A stretch of DNA of 64,000 nucleotides. It comes from Lepisosteus oculatus (Eukaryota; Chordata; Actinopteri; Semionotiformes; Lepisosteidae). The notes beneath the pieces are model-generated. The model searched no databases. It worked only from the letters and a program-made list of their open reading frames with translations, and had not been told where the DNA came from. How positions within the stretch are numbered: position 1 is the first letter of the stretch; each line of letters opens with the position of its first letter. The position numbers were made by a program, and so were the translations under genes. Shown here one piece after another: positions 1-46,118 of this stretch. The stretch covers positions 4,474,001-4,538,000 of the forward strand of contig NC_090723.1 in the NCBI RefSeq assembly GCF_040954835.1, read 5' to 3'.

Positions 1-557
1 CTTGAGTGCTAACTTTCCGCAAACGTCCTGTGCGATCCGTTACAGTGCCCCGAGGAAGGTAAATAATATTAGCAGTTCTGTAGAAGATTCTTAATACAAA
101 AAGTGTTTTGGAGACGTGCTGAACTGGTGTGGCCTTTATCAGTCATTCATTGTCAAAATGTTTGAGTTTAAATACAGGTTTCCATGTTGAGCTTGACAGT
201 GACAACTGCGCATGATCTTCTATGGTGCTGTCTGTGGGCACATTTAAAAAGCTGTGCTGACAAGTGGGCGAGATCTAGCCAGTGAAGTGTCAACTGGGGG
301 TGCTTTAGGCTTAATGTGAACAGATTTTAGGCTGGCTGGGAACGGGGTCTCTGGAGATGTAGAAAGCTGTAAAATTATTCTAAGGCAAAGGGACACGCTG
401 TGCACCAAATCTTCTGAGGTTGCAAGTGGCCATTTCTGTGGCTGAACCCAGAAAATCCCCTTTAGGGACTACTGAGGGACTGCTGCCAGCTCAGAATGAC
501 GTGTTTCTGAAGGTGGTGTTTTAATCATGCCGAGCTGATTCTGATTCTGTTTTCCAG
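1..557 (+). other. ezh1: Last intron of ezh1 (partial)
   Basis: The sequence before the terminal exon shows no frame matching the SET-domain residues that should precede it. It is read as the last ezh1 intron, ending in a pyrimidine tract and tttccag at 557. The first 60 bases end in a donor-like gaag/gtaaat but encode nothing EZH-like. Confidence 0.6.
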
Positions 558-618
558 ATACAGCCAAGCAGATGCTTTAAAGTACGTTGGGATCGAGAGA
601 GAGATCGATATCATGTAA
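558..618 (+). CDS. ezh1: EZH1 terminal coding exon (partial gene)
   Basis: This is the last exon of an Enhancer-of-zeste histone H3K27 methyltransferase, the catalytic subunit of PRC2 in the nucleus. After the acceptor (tttccag, ending at 557) one base completes an Arg codon. The exon then reads YSQADALKYVGIEREIDIM and stops with TAA at 616-618. YSQADALKYVGIERE is the invariant post-SET end of EZH1 and EZH2. The final residues (IDIM) look more like EZH1 (TDVL) than EZH2 (MEIP), and the CNTNAP1 neighbour is also EZH1 synteny. The SET domain and everything upstream lie outside the window. EZH1 converges on cntnap1, as in human. EZH2 is the alternative, but the neighbour argues against it. Confidence 0.93.
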
Positions 619-2908
619 CTGGCTCGTGTGGAACCTTCCTACCTGTGTTCTGCATGTCTGCACACGGCAAAGCTCTTTCAATGCTTTTGGCATCAGAAGA
701 TGTTATGGTTTTAGTTGGGTTCACTCAGAATGAGGAACTTGGTCTGTTGCTCATTTTACTCCCAAGATAGACCCTCGTGCTGTAAATCTGGACTGTACTG
801 TATATACGCAGCAGACCTTGTGCATTTCTTTAGGTAAGCAGTCTCCACTTGGAACCAGAGGCAGAGTTCCTTGCGATTTGTGATCTTTAAGTCTAAACAC
901 TAGAGCAGCTCAAAAAGCCTAATTGTAGTCTAGTAGAGACAAATGCATATAATGATTGCTCCGAAAAATATATCAAATGTACTGTATATTATGCTAGGAC
1001 AGCAGCATTTCATGGACTTCATTGTAGTGTATTAGTCTTAAGTAAATGCAGCCAAAACATAATTTCCATTTCACACCACACTACAGTAATATGGTGTGTC
1101 ATGTTTCATTTTGTCTCTCAGATTGACTGTTTAACTGTTGCTTAGTAATATATGATGTTGTAAAAGGAAATATATATATTCCTCTAATCTCTAACCTGAG
1201 TCTTATATAGTGGAGAAAACTGTATCGATCTTTCAGTGAACCTAGCTTTGATGTACCCATTGAGCATTGTGTCTATCCAGGCAATATACCGATCTCTAAC
1301 TCTTATGCTAAAATATGGTTTTGTTAATTATCAGATGGGGAGTACAGTCTGAAAGTAGCTCTTGGTACTTTAGGATCTGAGATCTGTTGTACAGGACATT
1401 AACGTCGTAATTCTGGTGAGCTGAAATGACGTGACATTCTCAGCCTCACTGGAGGAGGAAGACGAGGACGAGATGGTGTCGTGGGGCAGATTCGAAGCTG
1501 CTTCCTCGATGGCTTTTGCACAGCTGTAGTAGATGTCCTTGCAACAGTGTGAAACCGACAAAATGAATGTGTGCTTTCCTTTAAAGTGACTCATTCTGCC
1601 AGAGTGGCAGCTTGTACAGTACACGGAGGGCTTGCTAGTTTCCCAGTGAAATGCACTGCAGTGCTTCTAGTTCCTCTGCCCTACAGCAGCTGGTTGCAGC
1701 CACGTGCATTGGAGAGGCGCAGTGAATTACTTGCAGGATGGAGGCTGTTGCAAAAGACAGGGAGGGTTGGTGATTTTCACTCCCTTCTTTGCCACAGCAA
1801 GGAAAGCTGAATTTCTGCCTTGCCTGTAAAGTAAACAAGCATTGATCTGTATAAACTACATGTGCAGCCACAGTATGCTAAGAGGCTGTGATGTGGGTGT
1901 TCTGAAATTGAGACAGGACGGGAGAGAGGAAGGGTGCACATGCTTTAAAAGGACAGAGCGTGGTGTGCACGTCCTTCTGAGATAATTGTCTCTGCTAACT
2001 AAATGTGTCCTTAGCCAGAAACACACATTGGTATGAAATGACTTGTTACTGGATATATGTGTGGTTTGTCTCAGTGCTTTGAGTAAATAACTTTGGTGTT
2101 ACTCATGTCGTTGCATTTGGTAAATGTTCCTTTTTCCCTGTTGAATCGTAAAATTCCCCGCTGGCTTCCCATTTCAGGAGTCTCAACAATTAATACAGCA
2201 GGGAATTGATCAAGCGTTGGGCAGATAATGGTAATTTAACTCGCTTCTAAACCATATTTGTGTTATCATTTCAAGGTGTGTGTTCTAAAGGAAGCATCTA
2301 CACAATTACAGTACGTGCAAAATATATGTCAGGTCAACCTTTCTCATATGTAAGCAGATCAGAAAACTGAAAATAAGATCAGGAAATGGAGACACAATAT
2401 TGTTTCCCAGTATAAGCTGAATACTCATAAAAGCTCACGCTGCTTTCTGAGACCTGGAATGTGTGGAGGCAAACTTTGCTCTCATTCTGACCACAGTTCA
2501 GTAACCGCTGTAGCAGTCTCTCGCTCTCACTCTCGAGTGAATCACAGACTTTTTCAGCTGCGTTCTGTGGCCGACGGGGCAAACAGCGAAAAAAAGACCA
2601 GTTGAGTGCGTTCTCGTTAAACTACGTGTAGTTCTGCTTTAGGGTTCAATGCAAAGGGGTTTATGACGACGCTCAAGAAAGCCCTTTATCTTAACTCCAG
2701 ACAATCACAAGATCTAAGAAAGGTCACGGAAAGACTGGAAGTCATCCTTTAAATCCAAATTGATTTCCACATTCACTGGTGGTTTAGAGGGGAGTTAAAA
2801 GCCGAGTTGCTGAGGAGACTCCTGCATTTGTTTGCTGTGAGACATGTTAGAGAGAAGGGCAGATTTTATTCCCTTGAGCAGGTGTTGGCGAGCTGTGACA
2901 CTGTAAGC

Positions 2909-3200
2909 CAGTTGTTCCCAGTCCAGGTCCTAGTGACCCACACATCTGCTGCTGTTCATTCCAGCCCACCTTCATTAGAGCATTGAAGCCTCACTTGAGC
3001 TGAGACGTTGCTTTGTTGGAATATTTGCATTTTGTTTCTAGTCACAGGTTTGGGATTTTATTTCACTTACGAAACCCATGGGTTTAATTATTGTTAAGTC
3101 AGGGGTCAGGGAAGAGTTTGATGGTGTCACCGAGGGCTGGGCTGGAACAGAAACCAGCAGGTGTGTGGTTCACCAGGACCAGGACTGGGAGCTACTGCTG
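2909..3200. repeat. Foldback MITE-like element with ~65-bp inverted arms
   Basis: The left arm (2909-2970) contains gtccaggtcctagtgaccca and ccagcccacc. The right arm (3134-3200) contains the reverse complement of nearly the same text (ggctgggctggaaca, caccaggacc). The arms flank about 160 bp with no coding content. Single-arm relatives ('ctggtcctg..gacccac') occur near 8230 and 15270, which suggests a dispersed nonautonomous family. No target-site duplication was resolved. Confidence 0.55.
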
Positions 3201-5764
3201 TAACCAATATGTGCTTGGGGAGGAAGGGGACTGTCTCCTGACAGAATCAAATGAGCTGAGTGTGTTGTATGTGTGTGAAGTGGCACATGTGATTGGACAG
3301 TGCAGTCTGCCTCACATGGGTCTGGATAAGAAACTTGTGTTTCAGGATATACCCAGATTAGTGAGCAAGTCAAGTCAATACATTTATTTGTAATACAATT
3401 TATAAACACCTAACTTCCAATAATGACATAACAACTGCTTTTAATCCTTTTTTAATACTCACACTAGATAAAGCACACTAGCCCAGATAGGTACCCTAAG
3501 TTATTTCCAGTACTGTATATAAGACAGGGTATTGTATGAGATAAAAATGCTTTATTTTAAAGATGTAACCTGGGCTTGTCAGGATTTCCCACAGTCCCAT
3601 CATGAGTTTTAGCACTGTCATTTGTTTTCTGTTCTTAAAAACAAGTATGTATACAGTACACGCATGTGTGTATGTTACAAACGGAAAGGTACTTGTTTTT
3701 AGCTTTATTTTTAACGGAAAAAAATTTATATGAATGCAATTGATTTGTCGTTCTTGCTGGATAATGACCTGAACCAGTGCCATTTAACAAATACAGTTTT
3801 ATTATTAACATATTTTGTAGGAACCTTGCGTTAATTTCTTGTATGTATTAATAGAAACGTGAGTACTGTAGTCTTCCCTTATGAGATAGAAGTGCCAAAA
3901 CTGAAAACAGACATTACGAAGAACAAAAATACAGTGATGGGGAGAAGGAATCACCAGAGATGGGTTTTATTACTGACCTCTCCACCTGCCTTTACAAGCG
4001 TTGTGAATTGCCTTCCATCAGGTGGGATCCTTTAGAAATTTACTGAAAGAAGGAAAGCAATAGGACAAAATAATTCCTAAATATACAGTAGGCTAGTTTG
4101 TCAGAAAATAACACCCTTTTCTATCTGCAAAAAATATATTTTGCAGTTAGTTTCCAAATGTATACTTCAGATTGCAGCAGCCTTGCTCTTGGCAAATATC
4201 CTGAATAAAGAAGCTGGGATATGGGACCTGTCTTCATTAAAACTCTCTTTCAAGAGATTTCGGGCCAATAATGTCATTTAATCAACCTGGGAGATCCCAG
4301 TTTTTTGAAAATATGCTGCACTACGAAAGCATTTCAGCTCATCAGCACAATTTTTTAATGCAGTGATATGTGTTGGAACATTTAATTTTTAATAGCCCAG
4401 AAAATCGCTGATTTTAATATCTGCCATTGTTGTGGTATCTAAGGAGTTCCCGGGCGTGGAGACCAAGGTGTGAGTCAGATATTTAGGCCTGGCCCTAGTA
4501 GCCGGACATCACCTGCTCCTGCTGTAACAGTTACCTATATATATATACCAAATACAACACTTTATGCCTGAAGTAGGCTAAATTTCTTTAATCTTTAACA
4601 TTTCAATTTTCTTTGGTTTTTGAGTTCAGTAAATGCTATAAAAAGGTATTAACTTGTTGTTATAAACACTTAAGTCTAATAAAAATTGTTTTGTTATTGT
4701 TCGATGAGGTGAAACTATATCTCCTATGAAGTGTGTGTGCTTTTGCAGACTGCCTGAGTGAATGTGTATTTCAGTCATTTATGCAATGGAATATATGCTC
4801 TCCTTGTTTTCTCCTGATCATATCTAACATATGTCACGTATCTCTATGTTATCCAAAGGCTATACTGATTTATATATCTTGAATATAATGCATACAGTTT
4901 ACAGTGGGCGTTCTTTCATTCCACACGATGAAGCTGCCATGAGATGCCTGGACTTTGTCTTCAAGTCAGAGCAAACGAGCAGTTTTGAAATACGATGTTA
5001 TGTGTGAAATGTATATGTATAAAGGTAACTTAACATATTTTAAAGTTTGAGTTACTGATGATTCTTTAAATTAAGCAGTTACAAAAAATATAGTCAAATT
5101 AATCATTAGAATTTAACTTATTGGTTAATATTCGGTAGGAAAGGAAGTGCTGTATATGTCTGGTCTGTTTTCTTAACTTTCTGTTAGTTTGTATTCCACC
5201 ACCACAAAATGATGTGTTAATAAAAGCACATGTAAATCATGAGGTGTTGAAAGCAGAAGGTAAAGAAAGAAATGGGATATTTTAAAGAGGATTCTGCTTT
5301 GATTGAAGCTGATGTGTAGGTTTGGGTTTTGTCTGAGCTCTCAGATATTTTCCTGAGGAAGCTTTATTTGCAGAAGCGTACAGTTTTTCTCCACTTGCCT
5401 TCTCACAAAGATCACTGAAGTTTCAGCCACATTTAAGCCATAACCTGGCCGCAATGGAGAGCAATTCACCCGATTACATAAAAGAACTAGCAAGTAAAAG
5501 CAGTTTTATAAAATAGAAGACGTCGTTATAAAATACAAGCTGCAGGTGTGTTTTTGACCAAATTTGGGGTGTTTTCATTTTCTGACTGCCCGGTGTGAAA
5601 TCACCAGTTGTTCTGTTATGTCTGAGCTCCTGTACTGCACAGTGTGGATAAGCAGTGATGGACACAGATGCCCATGAGGGCCACTCAGCCGTGACGGGCT
5701 CTCGCCTGACCAGAGAGTTAGAACCACATGGAGGAGAGGTGTTGTGCCATGTGGCATAGAGGTG

Positions 5765-5860
5765 AGCATTGCTGTCCAGGGTGAGCACTCCCTTGTGCCC
5801 ACTGCTTGCCAGGATAGGCTCTGGCTCTCCTGCAGCCCTGAAAACGAATGGATGTTTGGA
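5765..5860 (+). repeat. Degraded SINE-A 3' segment
   Basis: The text cagggtgagcactccc followed by gcttgccaggataggctctg and a 'ccctgaaaacgaatggatg' tail matches the 3' half of the SINE-A copies at 18626 and 53900. The tRNA-like head is not recognisable. Confidence 0.5.
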
Positions 5861-8800
5861 CGCAAACTCTCCTGCAAGCACTGTGAGATTCGCAGGGTGC
5901 GAAACGTTTTAACAAGTGCACATTGTTAAGGAAAGTCTCTGTATCGGATGTCAGGATATAGCTATTCACTGCACACAGGGTAGGCAAGCACACATTTCAG
6001 TCCACCTCTGTAATTGTTAGACTGAACAGGAAAATGCTGTGGGGGGGAAAAAGGACTGTTTTTGAAGACAAGTTGATGTGGAAGTGCATTTGACAGAGAA
6101 AAGGATTTCAGTAGCGAATGTGATCATTCTGCTTATTTTGCAAAATAATCTTAGAAGCTCTATATTCCTGAGCTGGAAAGAATATAAAAGGTTGTGCTTA
6201 TGCTGCAAACTGATGCATATTGCTGACTGTTAGTCCATTCGTTCTTGCTTCTCTTCAGAAAAGGATCAAAATCACCTCTGTGGCACAGAGAATAATGTTT
6301 TTCCAAAGCCAGCCCGACTCTTTAACAGTAGTATGTGTTGCCATATCTTAGTCTCCTTTAGCTGTGCAGATCACAGTTTGTTAACATTGTCTCTTCCCTT
6401 CTGTGGGAAACTCACCATTTGCAACTGCAGAACGATGTGAAACATTTTGTAATGTAATGTGGTTTGCTGTAACTTATTTGTAAAAATCTCTCATTCATTA
6501 AAAGGAAAGCCTTTAATCTCACGTGCCTTGTCTCCTTTTCAGGACTTTCACTTTCCCAGAAAAACTCAGAACTAACTGGTTAGCAGGTTACATTATCAGG
6601 GTTATGCACTGTAGGTGAGACATTGCTACCTGTTCAAACAAACACATGCAGGTAATAGAGATCACACGGTTCCTTCACGCTTCTTTATTGAAATGTCAGT
6701 TTCTGTATACTCATACAAGCTTGTTTTCATTTTTGTAGTTATGGTCATTTACAATGGACATTTACAATTGTGTTTTCCAAGTGATGCAGCAAAACGCAGG
6801 ACTACTATATGATAACATATCGCTCAGCGTAGCCCAGTTACTACTTTTGACTGGTGTGCATTTCTCGCTTGCCCCACATGGTGGCAGTAGAACCCACACT
6901 GAAAAGAAAAAAATGTCTTTGCACATAAAAAGGAGGCACCAGATTTCCCTCACCCCCGAATTATTAAAAGCCGTTTCCTTTCACTAGTGAGTGCATTTAC
7001 TGTGGGAGAACCTTTGCTGCCCCAATAAACAAAAACATAATGCTCTTCCATTTAAACTCCAGATTGGATGAACATCCAATCCAGCTGTGAGACCTCATCT
7101 GTACCACCTCCCAGCTTGCAGAAACCTCTCTTTTCGGGCGTCTCTGCTCTCATTACAGACTAAGTCCTCCAGCCTCATTAGCCTCCTTGTCTGACAAGCC
7201 AATATAAAAACGTTTCAGCACTTTTTATGTGGGTTATTGATGCCACATGGTGCAAGTTTTAAAGAATGCCTGCTCACTGCAAAAACATAAGAAGAATGTG
7301 CTTTTGCCTTGGAGCAGAGGTTGGAAGACGGTGTTGCACTCTTATGTGCAGGTCAGTGTTGATTGTAGATACAGTTTGCTATCGGCGCACTTAAGCGCGT
7401 GCACACAGTGTGAAGAGACATTCTTGGTCACAGTGTCGTGTGGGAAGAACCTATTGCTATGCTGTTCTTCAAGAATATGTGCATTCAAAAAAAAATACAA
7501 ATCAAAAACTCGACTGATGTGTAAAAGCACGTGATGAGAAGTGTTCGTTCCGCCAAGCTGATTTTTCAGTTTTGTATACAATTACCCAACTTGCTAACAC
7601 AGGGTAAGACAAAAAACACAAAGTGCCTCATCACTACAGAAGTGTCGGACAGTCCTCTGCTTCAACAGATTTTCCTGTTTTTACTCTCAGCCCCAATCAA
7701 GTACTGTATGTACAGTGACAAAACTCTCCAGTTTCTTTTCCTGCTGGACAGGAGGGTTTATTTTGACCAAAGTCAGCAAAAATGAACAAAGTTCTGCTTT
7801 TGAATGTCTTTCAATAACACTTGTGTTTTGATGGGGATAAGATGCTTGTTTGAAAAGCTACTGTATATACTGTACTTCTGTATTATCATCCTAGTGACTC
7901 TAGTGTCCACTTGTTTTTTTCTTTCCAGCTGAGAACTGTTAGTTATTAAACCCAAAATTGAACTAATCTGCTTAACTGGATGCTTGTCAATATTGTTAAT
8001 TGCTAGTTTGCAGCTTTTAAGCTACATATATAATATTGAATTTCTTGAGGGATATTTTGTAGGTTAAGACTCAAAAGCTGTATAATTACTCTAATTAGTT
8101 AAATTATTAATTCAATAAAGGTTCTCCTTAGTAACAGAGCTCATCTTGATAGAAAACAGGACAATGGAAAAGTGTAGCAAGGGCTCCTGGAATGGCAATA
8201 TCAATTAAAAGCTGGATGATTTTAAGATTGGATCTCCAAGCCTGGTCCTGAAGAGTCCCAGTCCAACACGTTTTATAGGTCACCTTTGTCTACTGACTGG
8301 GAACACCCAGAAATTATTGATGAATGTTGCAAGTGATCTGTTCGATCTCTTCAAACTTTGAAGTTTGAAGAGAACTTACATGTTCTACGTTATGTGCTAA
8401 AAGATGCTTCTCATGACAAATGTTTAATCATGGAAAAAATGCATAGAATTACTTCTGTCCATTCTCACATTTTTAATGTGCAACTTGTGTGAAGTGTTAC
8501 ATTTAACATTAAATTCTTTTCAACAGGGAGTATAAGTGCAAATCCCCTTAAAGCGACGTGCATCTCCCTTTCGGAGCCTGATCCTGATTTACTGATGTAA
8601 CGATCATTAAGATAAGGAACTGTGAAATGTAGAGCAGGTATGGCTTAAGGAAAGTTATTGAATTAAGTCATAGTTTTACTTTTTGCAATATGTCTATTAC
8701 TATTTTAATTAGATTATTAGATATTTCAGCTTGGTTAAGACTGGAATCTGAATTTCACAGTTTTTCTATTTCAATTCCAATTGATTATATTATATTGACA

Positions 8801-9236
8801 AGACTATATACAGTAGCTCCTTAGTGCAGTGTGTTTTAGTTCCAGTAAATCTAAACTGTGCATTCATGAGCTAACTATTGTAACTACTAATTCATAAAAA
8901 AAAAAACAATTATGCTGAGGCATAAAGGAAAAAGTGTTTTTTCAGTTAAAAACATAGCCACAAAAAGACTAGCACAATTCCGCAGTAGTTTCACGGCTGC
9001 TTAAAATTTCAGACTTGGTTATATTCTCTGAAGCAAAAATTCTGAAACGGTCAGAATTGAGGCTTAGTATCGGTGGAAAGGGCATTTAATTGTCTTTTTT
9101 CTGAAGGACATGGAAAACATTGGGACAGAGACCATTATAGTGCATCCACCTTCTCACATCACAGTAACAGCACAAACGTACATTCAAGATTTTATGACTT
9201 TTTATATAAACCAGTACATTAAAAAATGATATACAC

Positions 9237-9242
9237 TTTATT
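9237..9242 (-). terminator. cntnap1: Candidate cntnap1 polyadenylation signal
   Basis: The minus strand reads AATAAA here, followed by a GT/T-rich stretch (TGTATATCATTTTTTAATG), the usual layout of a poly(A) site. It is the first AATAAA I found on this strand downstream of the cntnap1 stop, implying a 3' UTR of about 2.15 kb. Other, weaker hexamers could be used. Confidence 0.35.
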
Positions 9243-9877
9243 TATATAGTATTTATATATAATATAATTTTAGAATTTGCAAACAAAACTGCTAAAATAC
9301 TTCTGAGGTGATTGTGCTGAAGCAGTAGCTTGTTGCATTGCAATGCAAAGTGCAGATCACATGCCTTAATATGCATAGCTAAAAATTTCATGATTTCTCA
9401 ACAACACGGTACATATTGGCTCAAATAGCACAGCATTATGTTCTTTTTTTATTTCTCTAGGCTTTGGTTATGATCCTTCTGTTTAAACAGCTAAGAAGCA
9501 GCGCCCTAAATACTATCAGTCTATCAAAGCAGGGTAAAAGGCAGACATTTACATGACTGTGATCGCCTATATTAAAAAAAAACAGTGTCTTCTGATAGAT
9601 ACCTTGACGATATCATGAGCAGGCATTTTTACTGTACTTTTCTGGGTCTTGGCAGTTTGTCTTCTGAGCTGGAGGCTCAGAGTCCAGCATGTACTGACAG
9701 GGGCTCCTGGACCCTCTTAAATAGCACAGAGCCCTCGGCCTCCGGTTAGCATTTTAAAAATATTAAACTCCAAATAACGTTAAACAGAACAGATTTGGGT
9801 TACAGAACAGTGCAGCACATCTGCACAACCCTCTCTGCACCTGGGTCAGAGGTCTTTCTAAAGCTTTCTGGTCTAAA

Positions 9878-10548
9878 TCAAATGGAGTCCTGAAAAGACA
9901 TACAGTAATCTGCATCACATACTACAGGGCTGCCATTATCCACCAGTTTGACATTTCTGTTTCAGGTTATCTTGGCCCAGTGGTTGTCCTCGAATTCGGT
10001 CAGATAATTATTAATCGTTCGTCAACAGCCGCAGCACAGCTAGGGAGAGTGATGCCCCAATTACCTAGCTTTGTCAAGTCCCCACAGATTAAGATATTGG
10101 TTGTTTTTCTTTTCAAATGTGAGATCAGCTCAGTGATACCAACATTTCTGCTAACTAAAACTTGGAAGTCTTGCTCATCCAGAGAGGAAGCAAGACTTTA
10201 ATAATATCCTTGGAATAATTCCCAGTTGAAGGCCCACGCCCTACGAGCTGACTGGACTGCAGACATGAGACCAGCCTGAAGTTCCTCATCATTTTCAAGT
10301 GCTACTTGAGACTGTGATTCAAGTATGACGAGACAGGCTGTGTCAGAGTGCTTGGAGACAGTGCTCACTTGGCCGCTGAGATTAAGTGCCAAGAATTCTA
10401 ATGGCACCTGAGAAAGATCCAGCAGATGGATGTGAACTGGTCTTCGAAAAGCCTGCTCAGAGATGCCTAAAGGTACAGTAATTATTGGGCCAGTTACAGC
10501 ACTTGTACAATCGATGGACACAAATCCAGATCTCACCTCTGGTCATTC
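9878..10548 (-). pseudogene. Decayed protein-coding segment, family not recognised
   Basis: The minus strand carries a coding-like reading broken by stops and a frameshift. A 113-codon open stretch (10539-10201) contains HIHLLDLSQVPLEFLALNL and ends in a TAA at 10198-10200. The same frame then continues for 65 codons (LDEQDFQVLVSRNVGI, TTNILICGDLTKLGNWGI, SCAAAVDERL) to a TGA at 10000-10002. A +1 shift gives LTEFEDNHWAKIT, a stop, then VKLVDNGSPVVCDADYC to a TGA at 9878-9880. Continuity of protein-like composition across the breaks argues for a relic of a gene or mobile element, not chance. I cannot name the family. It lies in the probable cntnap1 3' UTR, on the same strand. Chance ORFs remain possible. 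Confidence 0.5.
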
Positions 10549-11390
10549 TGGGGTGTAGCTTATCCTACTAACTGCCTATTGAGAGAAAACAAACCGCATG
10601 GACCTGTTTTGAACACAAAAAGAGATCCCAATAATTAAACAAAATTCCAGCCATCTCACTGCAAAATGTTTACATAAATCACAGGCAAGTTTGGGTCCCT
10701 TGAAACTCAAAAGAGCAGAGGGGACATAAGCACTATACTGTAGGTATTCACACATGTTTTTGTAGAATTGGATATGGCTCTACATGACTAAACATTCCCA
10801 GGTTATGGTAGGAGGAGTTTCATACACATTGCTTAATGATTCTTTTGTATTGGTATTTCTTTCAGCATTCGGTAGTTGCTATGTTAATATGAGTTTTGTG
10901 AAGCTTCCTCCAGCTTGAGAGCACCAGTACTGTATTCCCTCCTCTGCCATGCAGGCTGGAGGCAATGGGAGAGACCAGACAGAGTTTCTGAGGACTTGGA
11001 AGACCGGACAGAGCACTGAAAGCTCTGAAAGTCATCCTTTTGCAACCTGGGCAAACTACATGACACCATACCAATGTGTCTGAATTACCTAGTTGGTGCA
11101 AGGTAGGAAATATTAGAGCATGTGCATTAAAGGTCATGATAAGAATGTTCATTCAGGCACTTCTGTTGGTCAGCCCTGTAGTGAAGGATGGGATTCGTTT
11201 TCACCTTTTCTCTCAAGCTCTCACTAAGCAATTCCCACAGCTCCCCTGTGTAACACTCCCGCACCAGAGATCCAGTATAAACCTTGTGTCTGACTTGTAA
11301 ATAAACCGGTGTTGGGGGGTGGGGGGACAAAGCAAACATTAACAGGCATTAGTGTTCCTGAAACCCTCTCTCCACCCAGGCGGCGAGCAG

Positions 11391-44816
<33,426 letters not shown>

Positions 44817-45080
44817 CCTTTATGGAAGGCTGGTGTTCCTCTTGTTTCTAAGCCGTAAACAAAATCCTCTGCTAATATTTTCTCCTGTCCGCCGACCACC
44901 ACAGCATCCTCTTCCCCCCCTTTTCCCCAACTTTAGCACGCTCTGGCACAACTCTGCTTCCCGACCACACGGCTTGTCCCAGCTGGAAGCGGGGGCGCGC
45001 ATCTATTACTGCTGCGGCGCTCCACACGGGTGCGCGCACCGTCCGAGTGGATAAATCCTTCCAACTATAGCTTGTTTTCC
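44817..45080 (-). promoter_or_regulatory. cntnap1: Probable cntnap1 5' UTR and CpG-rich promoter region
   Basis: Immediately upstream of the cntnap1 start codon, about 44880-45060 is GC- and CpG-rich (gaagcgggggcgcgc; gggtgcgcgcaccgtcc) in an otherwise AT-rich neighbourhood. This suits a TATA-less promoter. No start site or factor site was resolved. Confidence 0.45.
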
Positions 45081-46080
45081 GCGTCTGAATGCTTCAGGAC
45101 ACTATAAGTCAAGATGCTTTAAAATAGCATGTGCGGGTCGCATCTGAATTTATTTATTATCCTATCCCTCTGAAAGAATAAAAAAGTGGCGTTAATTTTA
45201 ATGCTTCTGCTCAATAAGAAGCGTGATGGAATGACCTATTAAATTCCGTCCTCCCCCCGTCTCCCCCCTTAACCATGAAATGGACACTTCCTGTGCACTA
45301 ATGCATTTTCCAAATTTCACAAAAGCTGGTCCTGACGTCCAAGGGCCAGAGTCTCATTTCCAGTGTTTGCTTTCCGGGTTCTTGAGTTACGCACCGCACT
45401 TAACCAAAGTGGAATCAGATCATCCTCTCCCCAGCCATGACGGGCTGTCACCGGCCCCGCTGAGCTCCATCTGGCACTCAGCTCTTCACCAGATCCCCAG
45501 CCTCCTCCTGGCCCTTCCGTTCCACACACAGACTCGGTGTGGAGCAGCGATCACAGTTCTGGACTTGTTAGTGGAAGGTTGTGGGTTCAAATCCCATCCT
45601 CCCTGAATTGCTCCTGTGAAACACCTGCATAAATAAGACTTGCATAAATGGACGCAAATGTAAATTGCATTGAATCAAACCAAATACATTAGTACTACTA
45701 CTATAGCAAATATCATCACTGATGTTAAATTACATGGGTTTGTTAACCCTGTGCTGCTTGGACAGAACAGAAACAGTCATGTTAAACAGTGCCATGTGGC
45801 TGTGTACAGTCAACTATAGTTTGTACTGTATACTGTATGCTGACAGCTGGTGTCTATCAACCTGTTCTTTAGCCCTGCTAACCAGAGGGTTCATGAGTTC
45901 ATGAGCAGGTTATTTGACCAGTTATGTAGTTTAGCGCTTTGGAATGAATCTCCCAACATCCTTGGAGCTCACAAGGCCCACAGGTTGTCACTCCTGATTG
46001 ATTTGGACCCATGAACTGACTAAACGGATTATAGCTAAATTTTAACCAGCTACAATGTGGCTGTCCAGGATCAGCATTAG

Positions 46081-46085
46081 CCCCC

Positions 46086-46118
<33 letters not shown>
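46081..46118. repeat. CA dinucleotide microsatellite
   Basis: A run of C followed by about 15 ca units, (ca)n, to position 46116. Confidence 0.95.

Larger units (their letters stand above)
619..9236. other. ezh1 3' UTR and ezh1-cntnap1 intergenic DNA
   Basis: No intact gene is seen here. The ezh1 3' UTR begins at 619, but its end is uncertain. AATAAA-type signals occur at 4204 and near 4678 and 5219, with an ATTAAA near 6495. The rest is AT-rich, with a foldback element at 2909-3200, a degraded SINE tail near 5770-5860, and a fragment near 8225-8300 resembling one arm of the foldback family. The short ORFs here have no recognisable domains. Confidence 0.5.

Noticed and set aside
1..60. Possible penultimate ezh1 exon ending gaag/gtaaat
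   Set aside because: No frame matches the highly conserved SET-domain residues that must precede the last exon.
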